A stretch of DNA of 64,000 bases from Roseburia rectibacter (GTDB taxonomy: Bacteria > Bacillota > Clostridia > Lachnospirales > Lachnospiraceae), in NCBI RefSeq assembly GCF_014287515.2, contig NZ_CP092473.1:2693001-2757000 (forward strand), in the 5' to 3' direction. Of this stretch, positions 46,422-56,112 are shown in pieces. Both the position numbers and the translations under genes were made by a program. The stretch's first letter is position 1. Each line of letters begins with the position of its first letter. Under the pieces are notes generated by a model, which made no database searches, was not told where the DNA came from, and worked only from the letters and a program-made list of their open reading frames with translations.

Positions 46422-47336
46422 TTACTGTTTTATCTGCACATCCATCTGCGGATATGGAATGGAAATATTATGATCATCAAGTGCATATTTGATATTCTCA
46501 GTCAGGCGCCACTTTGCAGTCCAGTAGTCCTCTGTTTTTACCCAGATACGCACACCCATATTTACTGACGAATCTCCAAGTTCATCCACAAATACAAGAA
46601 TCTCTTCTTCCGGCAGTCTTGCCTCCTCCGCTTCTGCAACAGAATACAACACTTCTTTTGCAGTTCTGATATCCGCTTCATATGCAATACCTACTACCAG
46701 ATCCACACGGCGTTTTTCCATGGTGGAAACATTTGTGATGCTGCTGTTAGAGAGTGTACCATTTGGTACCATGACCACTTTGTTATCAATGGTGAGCAGT
46801 TTTGTATAGAAAATGGAGATCTCTGTTACCGTACCCTCTTTCCCGCCGGAATGTTCTATAATGTAATCTCCGACACGGAAAGGTTTTAACAGTAAGATCA
46901 GCACACCACCCGCAAAATTTGAAAGGCTGCCCTGCAGTGCCAGACCGACTGCCACGCCAGCAGAACCAAGCACTGCCACTGCCGAGGTGGTTGCAATTCC
47001 AAACAGTCCCATGATAATAAAGATCAGTACCAGATATAGTGCGTATTTGATCAATGGCAGTACAAACTGTCTGACACCGGTATCGACATCTCTGCGTTCC
47101 ATGGATTTGCGGAACATTTTTAAGATCAGACCAATGATCTTGCTTCCAACAATATAAATGATAATCGCAACTACGACCTGAAACGCAAAGTTCAAAAGAT
47201 CCGGTATCAGTCCCTGCAGCCATGTGCCTACGATTCCCGGGTTCTTCGCAACCTCCTGTAAGTTTTCCTGCGCCTGGTTTAACATTTCGACGGTCTCGGT
47301 TGCATTAGCGATTCCTTCTACATTTTCTGCCAGCAT
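46422..47336 (-). CDS. mscS: Small-conductance mechanosensitive channel (MscS)
   Basis: Opens on membrane stretch during osmotic downshock. 304 residues with three transmembrane helices in about residues 47-140; TM3 carries the Gly/Ala-rich pore pattern (VLGSAGVAVGLALQGSLSNF). The beta domain follows with GVLILLLKPFRVGDYIIEHS, KVVMVPNGTLSNSSITNVS and the cytoplasmic cage. GGGAG precedes the start. It lies downstream of the DUF1015 gene with a 156-bp gap and may be independent. Confidence 0.95.
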   Translation of the reverse strand: MLAENVEGIANATETVEMLNQAQENLQEVAKNPGIVGTWLQGLIPDLLNFAFQVVVAIIIYIVGSKIIGLILKMFRKSMERRDVDTGVRQFVLPLIKYALYLVLIFIIMGLFGIATTSAVAVLGSAGVAVGLALQGSLSNFAGGVLILLLKPFRVGDYIIEHSGGKEGTVTEISIFYTKLLTIDNKVVMVPNGTLSNSSITNVSTMEKRRVDLVVGIAYEADIRTAKEVLYSVAEAEEARLPEEEILVFVDELGDSSVNMGVRIWVKTEDYWTAKWRLTENIKYALDDHNISIPYPQMDVQIKQ

Positions 47337-47492
47337 ATATGGCTCCCTTCGTTTTTATTCGAATTTGAATTTAAAAAAAACTCATCTTTAGGCTATGAAT
47401 GTTGTGAACCTGGCACAGTTTCACAACTTCCTCAGTTCTTTATAAGTTTTCAAAATTCCATTTCTCATTTTGTCCTGCTCTAAGGAATTTCC

Positions 47493-48743
47493 TTATTCTA
47501 AGGAATGAATGAACAGACCGCTGCGGAGTTTTGGTTCAAACCAGGTAGATTTTGGCGGCATGAGTTTTCCGGCATCTGCGACGGAGAAGAGCTCTGTGAT
47601 CGAGGTCGGATACATGGCAAATGCAACGGAACAGTCTTCCTCACAGCGTCTGACCAGTTCGTCCATGCCGCGGATTCCTCCTACAAAGTCGATTCTTCCA
47701 TCTGTTTTCGGATCTCCGATGCCGAGTACCGGATGAAGCAGAAGGTCTTGTAACATTGATACATCCAAACTTTTTACCGGATCATCTGCCACTGCGGCAA
47801 GATCGTCCTCCCGGAACTTACAAAGGAACCAGTGTCCTTCCATATACATGGTAAAGCTGCCTTTTTCCTGTGGTCTTTTTTCTTCCTGATCTGTGATCTC
47901 TGTCACGTCAAAACGTTTTTTTATTTCCTTGTAAAAGCTCTGAAAAGAATATCCGTTTAAATCTTTCACTACACGGTTATAATCCATGATCATAAGCTGG
48001 TCATCCGGGAATAATACAGACAGGAAATAATTAAATTCTTCCGTTCCATCGTAACCCGGATGTTCTTCTCTTCGTTTTAAACCAACCTTTACAGCCGAGG
48101 CTGCACGGTGATGACCATCTGCGATATAGATATCTGCCATGTTTTCAAATGCCTGTGAGATTGCTGCAATTTTATCATCGTCACTGATCACAAACACACG
48201 GTGTCTGATTCCATCCTCCGATGTAAAGTCATACTCTGCCTCTCCTGCTTTGACTTTCTCCACGATCTCATTGATCACCGGATTCGAGCGGTATGCTAAA
48301 AAGATAGGTCCGGTCTGCGCATTACAGGCATCCACATGCTGAATACGGTCTGCTTCCTTTTCTGCTCTGGTGTTCTCATGCTTTTTGATGACGCCATTTA
48401 AATAATCATCGATCGATGCACACGCCGTAATCCCTGTCTGTGTGCGTCCATTCATCGTAAGTTCATAAATATAGTAACATTTTTTCTGATCGCGGATAAA
48501 AGAACCATCCTCTACCATCCCCCACAACAGATCATGTGCTCTCTGATACACCTTTTCATCATACATATCCACAGAAAGCGGATAGCCTGTCTCCGCACGA
48601 TCAATCTTTAAAAAAGATTCCGGATTTTTCTCCACTTCCACAGTTGCTTCTTTTCTGTTATAAACATCATAAGGGAGGGCAGCGATCTTAGCTGCCTTCC
48701 CTTTTTCTGGTCTGATGCTCATAAACGGTCTGATATCTGCCAT
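47493..48743 (-). CDS. DUF1015 family protein
   Basis: A 416-residue cytoplasmic protein of DUF1015 (SerB-like/kinase-associated family). Conserved segments: IRPEKGKAAKIAALPYDVYN, HENTRAEKEADRIQHVDA and the signature IYIADGHHRAASAVKVGL. The family is often encoded next to serC and serA, as here, and it was proposed to take part in serine metabolism, but the biochemical role is not settled. The start has GAGGTG upstream. It follows serA by 132 bp; a weak hairpin lies between. Confidence 0.88.
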   Translation of the reverse strand: MADIRPFMSIRPEKGKAAKIAALPYDVYNRKEATVEVEKNPESFLKIDRAETGYPLSVDMYDEKVYQRAHDLLWGMVEDGSFIRDQKKCYYIYELTMNGRTQTGITACASIDDYLNGVIKKHENTRAEKEADRIQHVDACNAQTGPIFLAYRSNPVINEIVEKVKAGEAEYDFTSEDGIRHRVFVISDDDKIAAISQAFENMADIYIADGHHRAASAVKVGLKRREEHPGYDGTEEFNYFLSVLFPDDQLMIMDYNRVVKDLNGYSFQSFYKEIKKRFDVTEITDQEEKRPQEKGSFTMYMEGHWFLCKFREDDLAAVADDPVKSLDVSMLQDLLLHPVLGIGDPKTDGRIDFVGGIRGMDELVRRCEEDCSVAFAMYPTSITELFSVADAGKLMPPKSTWFEPKLRSGLFIHSLE

Positions 48744-48815
48744 TTTTGCTGCACCTCATCTTATTCTTCTGAATTAAGTTACCATTTTCCTTAAAGTTCT
48801 TTCCTATGCCGATCT

Positions 48816-48856
48816 AGGAAACAATAGAATGTACCTTTCTTAAACACTCTATTGTC
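48816..48856 (-). terminator. Hairpin after serA, probable weak terminator
   Basis: ACAATAGA and TCTATTGT (extended by GTG/CAT-type pairs) bracket a loop after the serA stop, followed by TTTCC on the minus strand. The T-run is short, so read-through into the DUF1015 gene is likely. Confidence 0.5.
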
Positions 48857-48875
48857 ACAAATCACCGTCAGATTT

Positions 48876-50039
48876 CTAGCAGATCTTGCGAACTTTTAAG
48901 ACACCCTCTGTATTCTTTAATTTTTCAAGTACATCCTCCGGAACAGAAGTGTCTAAATCCAAAAGTGCATATGCATAATCGCCTTTTGATTTGTTTGCCA
49001 TTCCGTCAATATTGATTCCTGCATCACCAAGGATCGTTGTATATAAACTTAACATACCTTTGACATTGCGGTGTAAGATTCCGATACGTCCTGCAGTTGT
49101 GCATGCTCCCATGCTGCAGTCCGGGAAATTTACAGAATGGACAATATTACCATTTTCTAAGTAATCACGGATCTCACGCACTGCCATAATCGCACAGTTA
49201 TCTTCTGACTCTGCTGTGGAAGCTCCAAGGTGAGGTGTTACGATACAGCCCTTTGCACCAACAGTCGTTGTGTTCGGGAAATCAGATACATATTTGTGTA
49301 CTTTTCCTGCTGCAAGTGCATCCACCATTGCTTCTTCATCCACAAGCAGATCTCTTGCAAAATTTAATACGATCGCAGTTGGTTTCATCATAGCAATTGC
49401 GTCTGCACTGATCATTTTTTTCGTAGAATCCAGAAGCGGCACATGGATCGTGATGTAGTCACACTCACGGTAGATATCTTCTACGTTGCTGATGTGCTTA
49501 ACACTTCTTGATAAGTTCCATGCTGCTGCAACAGAGATATACGGATCATATCCATATACTTCCATTCCCATATGGATTGCTGCATTGGCAACTAACACAC
49601 CGATCGCACCAAGACCGATGACACCTAATTTCTTTCCGGAAATTTCGGTTCCTGCAAAGTTCTTTTTCTGCTTCTCAGCTGTCTTTGCGATATTTTCATC
49701 GTTCTGGTTCTCTAAACACCATTCGATACCGCCTACGATATCACGGGATGCGTAAAGCATACCTGCAAATACAAGCTCTTTTACACCATTGGCATTTGCA
49801 CCAGGTGTATTGAATACGACGATACCCTTTTCTGCACATTTATCAAGTGGAATATTGTTAACTCCGGCTCCTGCTCTTGCAACTGCCTCTAAAGTATCCG
49901 GCAGTTCCAAATCATGCATTGCAGCACTTCTGACTAAAGCAGCCTGTGCATCTTTTAACTCATCTACTTTTTCATACTGATCCGAAAACAGATCCAGACC
50001 GACTGCTGCGATCGGATTTAAGCAGTTATACTTAAACAT
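48876..50039 (-). CDS. serA: D-3-phosphoglycerate dehydrogenase
   Basis: First step of serine synthesis, oxidising 3-phosphoglycerate with NAD. A 387-residue short form: catalytic domain, the Rossmann motif KLGVIGLGAIGVLVANAAIH, then active-site VPLLDSTKKMI, ATIVLNFAR-like and TPHLGASTAESEDN, and a C-terminal ACT domain (NIDGMANKSKGDYAYALLDL) that normally senses serine. Start and serC stop overlap by one base (TAATG), with AGGAGG upstream. It is co-transcribed with serC. Confidence 0.97.
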   Translation of the reverse strand: MFKYNCLNPIAAVGLDLFSDQYEKVDELKDAQAALVRSAAMHDLELPDTLEAVARAGAGVNNIPLDKCAEKGIVVFNTPGANANGVKELVFAGMLYASRDIVGGIEWCLENQNDENIAKTAEKQKKNFAGTEISGKKLGVIGLGAIGVLVANAAIHMGMEVYGYDPYISVAAAWNLSRSVKHISNVEDIYRECDYITIHVPLLDSTKKMISADAIAMMKPTAIVLNFARDLLVDEEAMVDALAAGKVHKYVSDFPNTTTVGAKGCIVTPHLGASTAESEDNCAIMAVREIRDYLENGNIVHSVNFPDCSMGACTTAGRIGILHRNVKGMLSLYTTILGDAGINIDGMANKSKGDYAYALLDLDTSVPEDVLEKLKNTEGVLKVRKIC

Positions 50040-51121
50040 TATGCATTCTCCTCCTCAAACTTCTTCATGAACTCTACTAATTTTTCAACGCCCTCTTTTG
50101 GCATCGCATTGTAGATAGATGCTCTCATACCGCCAACAGTACGATGTCCTTTTAAATTTACAAATCCGGCTTCGGTTGCTTCTTTTACGAATTTGGCATC
50201 CAGATCGGCATCTCCGGTTACGAATGGAACGTTCATCAGGGAACGGTCCTCCGGTACAACAGTTCCTTTGAATAATTTGCTCTGATCTAAGAAATCGTAA
50301 AGGATCTTTGCTTTTTCTTCATTGCGCTCTTTCATGACAGAAAGTCCGCCCATCTTCTTTAACCATTTGAATACTTTTCCGCAGATATAAATGCCGTAGC
50401 ATGGCGGTGTATTGTAAAGAGAATCTGCATCTGCATGTGTTTTGTATTTTAACATGGTAGGTGTTCCCGGTAAGGTATCCTCTGTGATCAGATCCTCACG
50501 GATAATTACGATAACAACACCGGCAGGTCCGACATTCTTCTGAACACCGCCATAGATCACACCATATTTGGTAACATCTACAGGCTCTGATAAGAAGCAG
50601 GAAGATACATCCGCTACTAATGTATGTCCTTTTGTATTCGGGAGTTTTTTGTATTTGGTTCCATAAATTGTGTTGTTCTCACAGATATATACATAATCAA
50701 GATCATCCGGAATATCAAGATCGGAGCAGTCCGGTATGTAAGAAAATGTCTTATCCTCGGAAGATGCAAGTTTGATTGCCTCACCGTAAATGGATGCTTC
50801 CTGATATGCTTTCTTTGCCCACTGACCTGTTACGATATAACCTGCTTTTTTATTTTTCATCAGGTTCATCGGGATCATGGCAAACTGCTGGGATGCTCCA
50901 CCCTGTAAAAACAGGACTTTGTAATTATCCGGAATATTCATCAGGTCTCTTAAATCCTGCTCTGCCTCTTTGATGATATTGTCATATACTTTGGAACGGT
51001 GGCTCATCTCCATAACGGACATTCCGCTTCCTTTGTAATCCAACATTTCATCTGCTGCCTCTTTTAATACTTCCTCCGGTAATACAGCCGGTCCTGCAGA
51101 AAAATTATACACTCTGCTCAT
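50039..51121 (-). CDS. serC: Phosphoserine aminotransferase
   Basis: PLP-dependent transamination of 3-phosphohydroxypyruvate to phosphoserine. 360 residues. Seen: RVYNFSAGPAVLPEEVL at the N-terminus, LQGGASQQFAMIPMNL, ADVSSCFLSEPVDVTKYGVI with the PLP Asp, and GGVQKNVGPAGVVIVI containing the PLP-binding Lys. GAGGAAG precedes the start. It lies 20 bp downstream of ilvB, so serine and branched-chain amino acid genes form one unit, an unusual but plausible layout. Confidence 0.98.
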   Translation of the reverse strand: MSRVYNFSAGPAVLPEEVLKEAADEMLDYKGSGMSVMEMSHRSKVYDNIIKEAEQDLRDLMNIPDNYKVLFLQGGASQQFAMIPMNLMKNKKAGYIVTGQWAKKAYQEASIYGEAIKLASSEDKTFSYIPDCSDLDIPDDLDYVYICENNTIYGTKYKKLPNTKGHTLVADVSSCFLSEPVDVTKYGVIYGGVQKNVGPAGVVIVIIREDLITEDTLPGTPTMLKYKTHADADSLYNTPPCYGIYICGKVFKWLKKMGGLSVMKERNEEKAKILYDFLDQSKLFKGTVVPEDRSLMNVPFVTGDADLDAKFVKEATEAGFVNLKGHRTVGGMRASIYNAMPKEGVEKLVEFMKKFEEENA

Positions 51122-51141
51122 CTTAAACTTCCTCCTCTGAT

Positions 51142-52830
51142 TTATGATTGTTGTTTTTTTGCTAAGTCTTCACCGGTAAATGAAGAACTGATTGCCTCTC
51201 CCGGTGCAACCATCGGCCACACCTTGTCATCACAGTTGATGATACAATCAATTAAAACCGGTACCTCTGATTCAAGTGCTTCCTTAAAAGCCTCTTTGAA
51301 CTCTTCCTGGCTGGTCACGCGATATCCTTTCGCCCCCATTGCCTCTGCTAATTTTACAAAATCCACACCGTCGTCAAGAACAGTTGCGGAATAACGTTTT
51401 TCATAGAACAGATCCTGCCACTGGCGTACCATTCCAAGGACATGATTGTTGACGATTACTTCGATCAGCGGCAGTTTTTCGCGCGCCGCGGTTGCGATTT
51501 CATTCATGTTCATTCTGAAACAGCCGTCACCTGCAATGTTTATCACCTGTTTATCCGGATTGCCGATCTGTGCACCGATCGCAGCTCCAAGTCCATAACC
51601 CATCGTTCCGAGTCCGCCGGATGATAAAAAGGTACGCGGGTTTTTGTATTTGTAATACTGTGCTGCCCACATCTGATGCTGTCCGACTTCTGTCACGATA
51701 ACTGCATCTCCCTTTGTCGCACGGTAGATCTCCTCCATCAGATATGGACCACTGAGTCCCTCTTTCGGATAAGTGAGCGGATATTTTTCTTTCAGATCCA
51801 TGATCTCTCCGATCCATTCCGGATGACTCTGTGCATCTAATTTTTCATTGACACGGATCAGAATCTCTTTTAAATCCCCGATCACACTGGCATCCACCTG
51901 GATATTTTTATTGATTTCTGCCGCATCCACATCAAACTGTAAAATTTTTGCCTGTGATGCAAATTTCTTAGCATTTCCAAGAACACGGTCTGAGAAACGG
52001 ACACCAACTGCGATCAGAAGATCACACTCACTGACACCAAGGTTGGATGTCTTTGTTCCATGCATGCCGAGCATTCCGGTATAAAGATCATCTGTTCCGT
52101 CAAATGCTCCTTTTCCCATCAATGTATCACAGACCGGAGCATTTACTTTCCCTGCAAACTCTTTTAATTCTTCCGATGCACCGGAGATCACTGCACCGCC
52201 GCCGACAAAGATATACGGTTTCTTTGCCGCCTTTATCATGGAAACCGCTGTATCAACATCTTTTTCGCAGATTGTATCTGTGACCCTTGCGATCGGTTTC
52301 GGCTCCACCGAAGTGTATTCCGTCTTTGCCGCTGTGATATCTTTTGGGATATCCACTAAAACCGGTCCCGGACGTCCTGTCTGTGCGATCTTAAATGCAC
52401 GCCGGATCGTATCTGCAAGTTTTGTAACATCCTTTACAATAAAGTTATGCTTTGTAATCGGCATTGTGATTCCCGCAATGTCGATCTCCTGAAAACTGTC
52501 TTTTCCAAGAAGCGGTACGGTAACGTTGCAGGTAATTGCAACGACCGGAACCGAGTCCATATAAGCGGTTGCGATTCCAGTTACAAGGTTCGTTGCACCC
52601 GGGCCTGACGTTGCAAAGCACACACCGACTTTTCCAGTACTTCGCGCATATCCGTCCGCTGCATGGGATGCTCCCTGCTCATGTGATGTCAGCACATGCC
52701 GGATTTCTCCCTGATGTTTATATAATTCATCATATACATTTAAAATGGCACCGCCCGGATAACCAAAAACTGTATCAACACCCTGTTCTTTCAGGCATTC
52801 GATCACGATCTGGGCACCTGTTAACTGCAT
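51142..52830 (-). CDS. ilvB: Acetolactate synthase, catalytic subunit
   Basis: Makes acetolactate or acetohydroxybutyrate from pyruvate with ThDP. 562 residues. Seen: VFGYPGGAILNVYDELYKHQ, the catalytic Glu region LTSHEQGASHAADGYARSTG, FAD-domain SDRVLGNAKKFA and the ThDP motif GDGCFRMNMNEIATAAREKL with NNHVLGMVRQWQ. The start at 52830 has GGAGG upstream. No ilvN regulatory subunit gene is adjacent; feedback control must involve a subunit elsewhere, or be absent. Confidence 0.97.
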   Translation of the reverse strand: MQLTGAQIVIECLKEQGVDTVFGYPGGAILNVYDELYKHQGEIRHVLTSHEQGASHAADGYARSTGKVGVCFATSGPGATNLVTGIATAYMDSVPVVAITCNVTVPLLGKDSFQEIDIAGITMPITKHNFIVKDVTKLADTIRRAFKIAQTGRPGPVLVDIPKDITAAKTEYTSVEPKPIARVTDTICEKDVDTAVSMIKAAKKPYIFVGGGAVISGASEELKEFAGKVNAPVCDTLMGKGAFDGTDDLYTGMLGMHGTKTSNLGVSECDLLIAVGVRFSDRVLGNAKKFASQAKILQFDVDAAEINKNIQVDASVIGDLKEILIRVNEKLDAQSHPEWIGEIMDLKEKYPLTYPKEGLSGPYLMEEIYRATKGDAVIVTEVGQHQMWAAQYYKYKNPRTFLSSGGLGTMGYGLGAAIGAQIGNPDKQVINIAGDGCFRMNMNEIATAAREKLPLIEVIVNNHVLGMVRQWQDLFYEKRYSATVLDDGVDFVKLAEAMGAKGYRVTSQEEFKEAFKEALESEVPVLIDCIINCDDKVWPMVAPGEAISSSFTGEDLAKKQQS

Positions 52831-52938
52831 ATTATTCCTCCATTCCACTGCCATTCTCATCTGTTTTTAATTTCTACATCATCAGATGCTTCTTTTACAA
52901 CATATGACTTTTCGAATGACAACTTTTGTATTTCTTTT

Positions 52939-54615
52939 TTATTTCTGTTCTTCCGGCAATGCTAAAATAGCACCTCTGTTGCCGGAAGTTACTAACGATG
53001 CGTAGCGTTTCAGATAACCTGTCGTTACCTTTGGCTCTCTCGGCTGCCATTTTGCTTTTCTTGCTGCCATTTCTTCGTCTGAAACTGCAATCTCTAATTT
53101 CATCTCCGGAATATTGATACGGATGATATCGCCCTCTTCCACAAGTGCGATCGGTCCGCCGACTGCTGCCTCCGGTGACACATGTCCGATGGAAGCTCCA
53201 CGGCTTGCGCCGGAAAAACGTCCGTCTGTGATCAATGCTACGGATGAGCCAAGTCCCATACCTGCGATCGCTGAAGTTGGATTTAACATTTCACGCATAC
53301 CAGGTCCGCCTTTTGGTCCCTCGTAACGGATCACAACCACGTCACCGGCAACGATCTTACCGCCTTTGATCGCAGCAATCGCATCTTCCTCACAGTCAAA
53401 TACTCTCGCCGGTCCCTCATGCACCATCATCTCATCACAGACTGCGGAACGTTTTACAACGCTTCCGTCCGGTGCAAGATTTCCTTTTAATACAGCAAGA
53501 CCACCTGTTTTACTATATGGATTATCGACTGGTCTGATGACTTCCGGATTCTTATTTACCGCATTGGCAATATTTTCGCCCACTGTCTTTCCTGTCACAG
53601 TCATGCAGTCTGTATTCAGTAAACCAATGTCTGCAAGTTCTTTCATAACGGCATAGACACCGCCTGCCTCGTTTAAGTCTTCCATATAAGTAGGACCTGC
53701 CGGAGCAAGATGGCAGAGGTTCGGTGTTTTTTCACTGATCGGGTTTGCAAATGCGATATCAAAATCGAATCCGATCTCATGTGCGATCGCCGGAAGATGC
53801 AACATACTGTTCGTAGAACAGCCTAATGCCATATCTACCGTCAATGCATTTAAAATGGCATCTTTTGTCATGATATCCCTTGGACGGATATTCTTGCGGT
53901 ACATATCCATAACTGCCATACCTGCATGTTTTGCAAGTTTGATTCTCTCAGAGTAGACAGCCGGGATCGTTCCGTTTCCACGAAGTCCCATGCCGAGTGC
54001 CTCTGTCAGACAGTTCATGGAATTTGCTGTGTACATACCGGAGCAGGAGCCACAGGTCGGACATACTTTTTCTTCGTATTCTCTTACATCATCCTCCGTC
54101 ATGGTTCCTGCTGCATAGGAGCCTACTGCCTCGAACATAGAAGATAAACTTCTCTTTTTGCCCTGAACGTGTCCGGCAAGCATCGGTCCGCCGGATACAA
54201 ATACGGTCGGAACATTGATACGCGCTGCCGCCATCAGAAGTCCCGGAACGTTTTTATCACAGTTTGGCACCATGACAAGTGCATCAAACTGATGTGCAAG
54301 TGCCATGCACTCGGTGGAATCCGCGATCAGATCTCTGGTTACAAGGGAATACTTCATTCCGATATGCCCCATCGCGATTCCGTCACAGACTGCGATCGCC
54401 GGAAATACAACCGGTACTCCGCCCGCTTCTGCAACGCCTAATTTTACTGCATTTACGATTTTATCAAGATTCATATGGCCCGGTACAATCTCATTGTAGG
54501 AGCTTACGATACCGACCATCGGTTTGTTCATTTCTTCTTCCGTGAAGCCTAATGCATTAAAAAGACTTCTGTGAGGTGCCTGCTGCATCCCTTTTTTTAC
54601 ATTATCGCTTTTCAT
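52939..54615 (-). CDS. ilvD: Dihydroxy-acid dehydratase
   Basis: Fe-S enzyme dehydrating dihydroxy acids to the 2-oxo acids of isoleucine and valine synthesis. 558 residues. Iron-sulfur ligand motifs are visible ([20 protein letters not shown] and [16 protein letters not shown]) and the C-terminal SDGR-type [20 protein letters not shown]. The start has AAGGAGG upstream. It lies between leuB and ilvB in the same direction. Identification is secure. Confidence 0.98.
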   Translation of the reverse strand: MKSDNVKKGMQQAPHRSLFNALGFTEEEMNKPMVGIVSSYNEIVPGHMNLDKIVNAVKLGVAEAGGVPVVFPAIAVCDGIAMGHIGMKYSLVTRDLIADSTECMALAHQFDALVMVPNCDKNVPGLLMAAARINVPTVFVSGGPMLAGHVQGKKRSLSSMFEAVGSYAAGTMTEDDVREYEEKVCPTCGSCSGMYTANSMNCLTEALGMGLRGNGTIPAVYSERIKLAKHAGMAVMDMYRKNIRPRDIMTKDAILNALTVDMALGCSTNSMLHLPAIAHEIGFDFDIAFANPISEKTPNLCHLAPAGPTYMEDLNEAGGVYAVMKELADIGLLNTDCMTVTGKTVGENIANAVNKNPEVIRPVDNPYSKTGGLAVLKGNLAPDGSVVKRSAVCDEMMVHEGPARVFDCEEDAIAAIKGGKIVAGDVVVIRYEGPKGGPGMREMLNPTSAIAGMGLGSSVALITDGRFSGASRGASIGHVSPEAAVGGPIALVEEGDIIRINIPEMKLEIAVSDEEMAARKAKWQPREPKVTTGYLKRYASLVTSGNRGAILALPEEQK

Positions 54616-54635
54616 GTAATCCTCCTTGTTTTGCG

Positions 54636-54690
54636 GAGCAAAATGCGAACCCTCTGGTGAGCAGAGGATTTTACTCCTTGTTTTGCTCCC
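54636..54690. promoter_or_regulatory. Intercistronic hairpin between leuB and ilvD
   Basis: GGAGCAAAA/TTTTGCTCC outer arms enclose an inner CCTCTG/CAGAGG stem in the 79-bp gap. No T-run suitable for full termination follows on the minus strand. It probably affects mRNA stability or partial attenuation. Confidence 0.5.
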
Positions 54691-54694
54691 TATA

Positions 54695-55795
54695 TTAAAT
54701 ACGTTCGCAGATCAGATCACCCATCTGTGCGGTACCGACCTGTGTGACATTTTTCTTTTTATCTTCTTCCTGCGGCATGATATCAATCGTGCGATAACCG
54801 TCTTTTAATACCTGTTTTACGGCTGCCTCGATGGCCTCTGCCTCTTTATCAAGGTCAAAGGTATAGCGGAGCATCATTGCTGCACTTAAGATTGTTGCGA
54901 TCGGGTTTGCGATACCTTTTCCTGCAATATCCGGTGCAGAACCGCCGCTCGGCTCATAGAGTCCGAACTTCGTGTCGTTTAAGCTGGCGCTTGACAACAT
55001 TCCGATGGAACCTGTCACCATGCTCGCCTCGTCGGATAAGATATCTCCGAACATGTTTTCTGTTAAAATGACATCAAACTGTTTCGGATCTTTGACTAAC
55101 TGCATCGCACAGTTGTCAACTAACATATGCTCATAGGTGACTTCCGGATAGTCCTTTGCTACTTCCTCGACCACTTTTCGCCAGAGTCTTGAGGAATCCA
55201 GCACATTTGCCTTGTCCACGCTCGTCACTTTTTTGCGGCGTTTCATGGCAATGTCAAATCCTCTCTTTGTGATCCTGCGGATCTCTGTCTCGCTGTAAGT
55301 CAGTGTATCTGTTGCAGTCAGCACACCGTCAACTTCCTCGGTCCCTCGTGCACCGAAATATAATCCTCCAGTCAGTTCACGCATGATCATCATATCAAAT
55401 CCGTCCCCGATGATGTCGTCGCGGAGTGGACATGCCTCTTTTAATTCTTCATATAAGTAAGCCGGTCTTAAATTTGCAAATAAATTCAGAGACTTTCTTA
55501 ATTTTAATAATCCTGCCTCCGGTCTCAATTCCGGTGCCAGTTTATACCACGGAGAGGTTGCTGTATTACCGCCGATGGAACCCATAAGCACTGCATCGGA
55601 CGCTTTTGCTGCTGCGATCGCCTCATCGGTTAACGGCACGCCTGTTGCATCAATCGAACAGCCGCCCATCAAAATCGCTTCATATAGAAAACTGTGACCA
55701 TACTTTGTTCCGATCTTGTCTAATACTTTTTTTGCCTCTGCCACGATCTCCGGTCCGATTCCGTCACCGGAAATCACGCCAATCTTACATTCCAT
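54695..55795 (-). CDS. leuB: 3-isopropylmalate dehydrogenase
   Basis: NAD-dependent oxidation and decarboxylation in leucine synthesis. 366 residues. Seen: [27 protein letters not shown], the substrate loop [34 protein letters not shown] with metal-binding Asp, [15 protein letters not shown] and [16 protein letters not shown]. The start has GAGGGA upstream. leuA, leuC and leuD are not in the window. It heads the unit leuB-ilvD-ilvB-serC-serA. Confidence 0.98.
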   Translation of the reverse strand: MECKIGVISGDGIGPEIVAEAKKVLDKIGTKYGHSFLYEAILMGGCSIDATGVPLTDEAIAAAKASDAVLMGSIGGNTATSPWYKLAPELRPEAGLLKLRKSLNLFANLRPAYLYEELKEACPLRDDIIGDGFDMMIMRELTGGLYFGARGTEEVDGVLTATDTLTYSETEIRRITKRGFDIAMKRRKKVTSVDKANVLDSSRLWRKVVEEVAKDYPEVTYEHMLVDNCAMQLVKDPKQFDVILTENMFGDILSDEASMVTGSIGMLSSASLNDTKFGLYEPSGGSAPDIAGKGIANPIATILSAAMMLRYTFDLDKEAEAIEAAVKQVLKDGYRTIDIMPQEEDKKKNVTQVGTAQMGDLICERI

Positions 55796-55990
55796 GCTCT
55801 GATCCCTCTTTCTTTTCCTCTGTCAGATATGTGTAACTGATTTTTCGCCTGTCAGAAAGTATCCTGCCTTTCTGCACCATAGAATGCATACTCTGCGAAC
55901 ATCCTGCTTTATTATGAATAAAAAGAAAATCAGCGGCTGCTGTGCGCCCACACTTTATCACATTACTAACAGACAGTATGTATAATGTCT

Positions 55991-56019
55991 ATAATAATGT
56001 AATTTGTGAAACATTGCAA
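55991..56019 (-). promoter_or_regulatory. Probable promoter of the leuB operon
   Basis: TTGCAA (56019-56014) and TATTAT (55996-55991) 17 bp apart on the minus strand. The ~200-bp leader between it and leuB has no T-box core or obvious leucine leader peptide. Several short inverted repeats (for example TTTCTGACAG/CTGTCAGA-like) are present. Confidence 0.55.
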
Positions 56020-56054
56020 CCTCTGATTCTATTTTTCTTTTTTATAATATTTAT

Positions 56055-56110
56055 AACCTGGTATTATGAAAGTGCTTTCTTTTCATTACCTGGTTGTATA
56101 CCATGGTATA
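56055..56110. repeat. Inverted repeat and 14-bp palindrome at the exporter/leuB boundary
   Basis: AACCTGGTATTATGAAAG and CTTTTCATTACCTGGTT are an imperfect 17-bp inverted repeat (56055-56095), followed by TATACCATGGTATA (56097-56110), a perfect 14-bp palindrome ending 3 bp before the exporter stop codon. No T-run follows on either strand, so it is not a normal terminator. Confidence 0.55.
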
Positions 56111-56112
56111 GC

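Noticed and set aside
48816..48856. Serine-responsive leader upstream of the DUF1015 gene
   Set aside because: It is a short hairpin after serA without aptamer-like conserved segments, so I kept it only as a weak terminator.
55796..55990. Leucine leader peptide or T-box before leuB
   Set aside because: No run of Leu codons in a short ORF and no T-box core were found in the ~200-bp leader.
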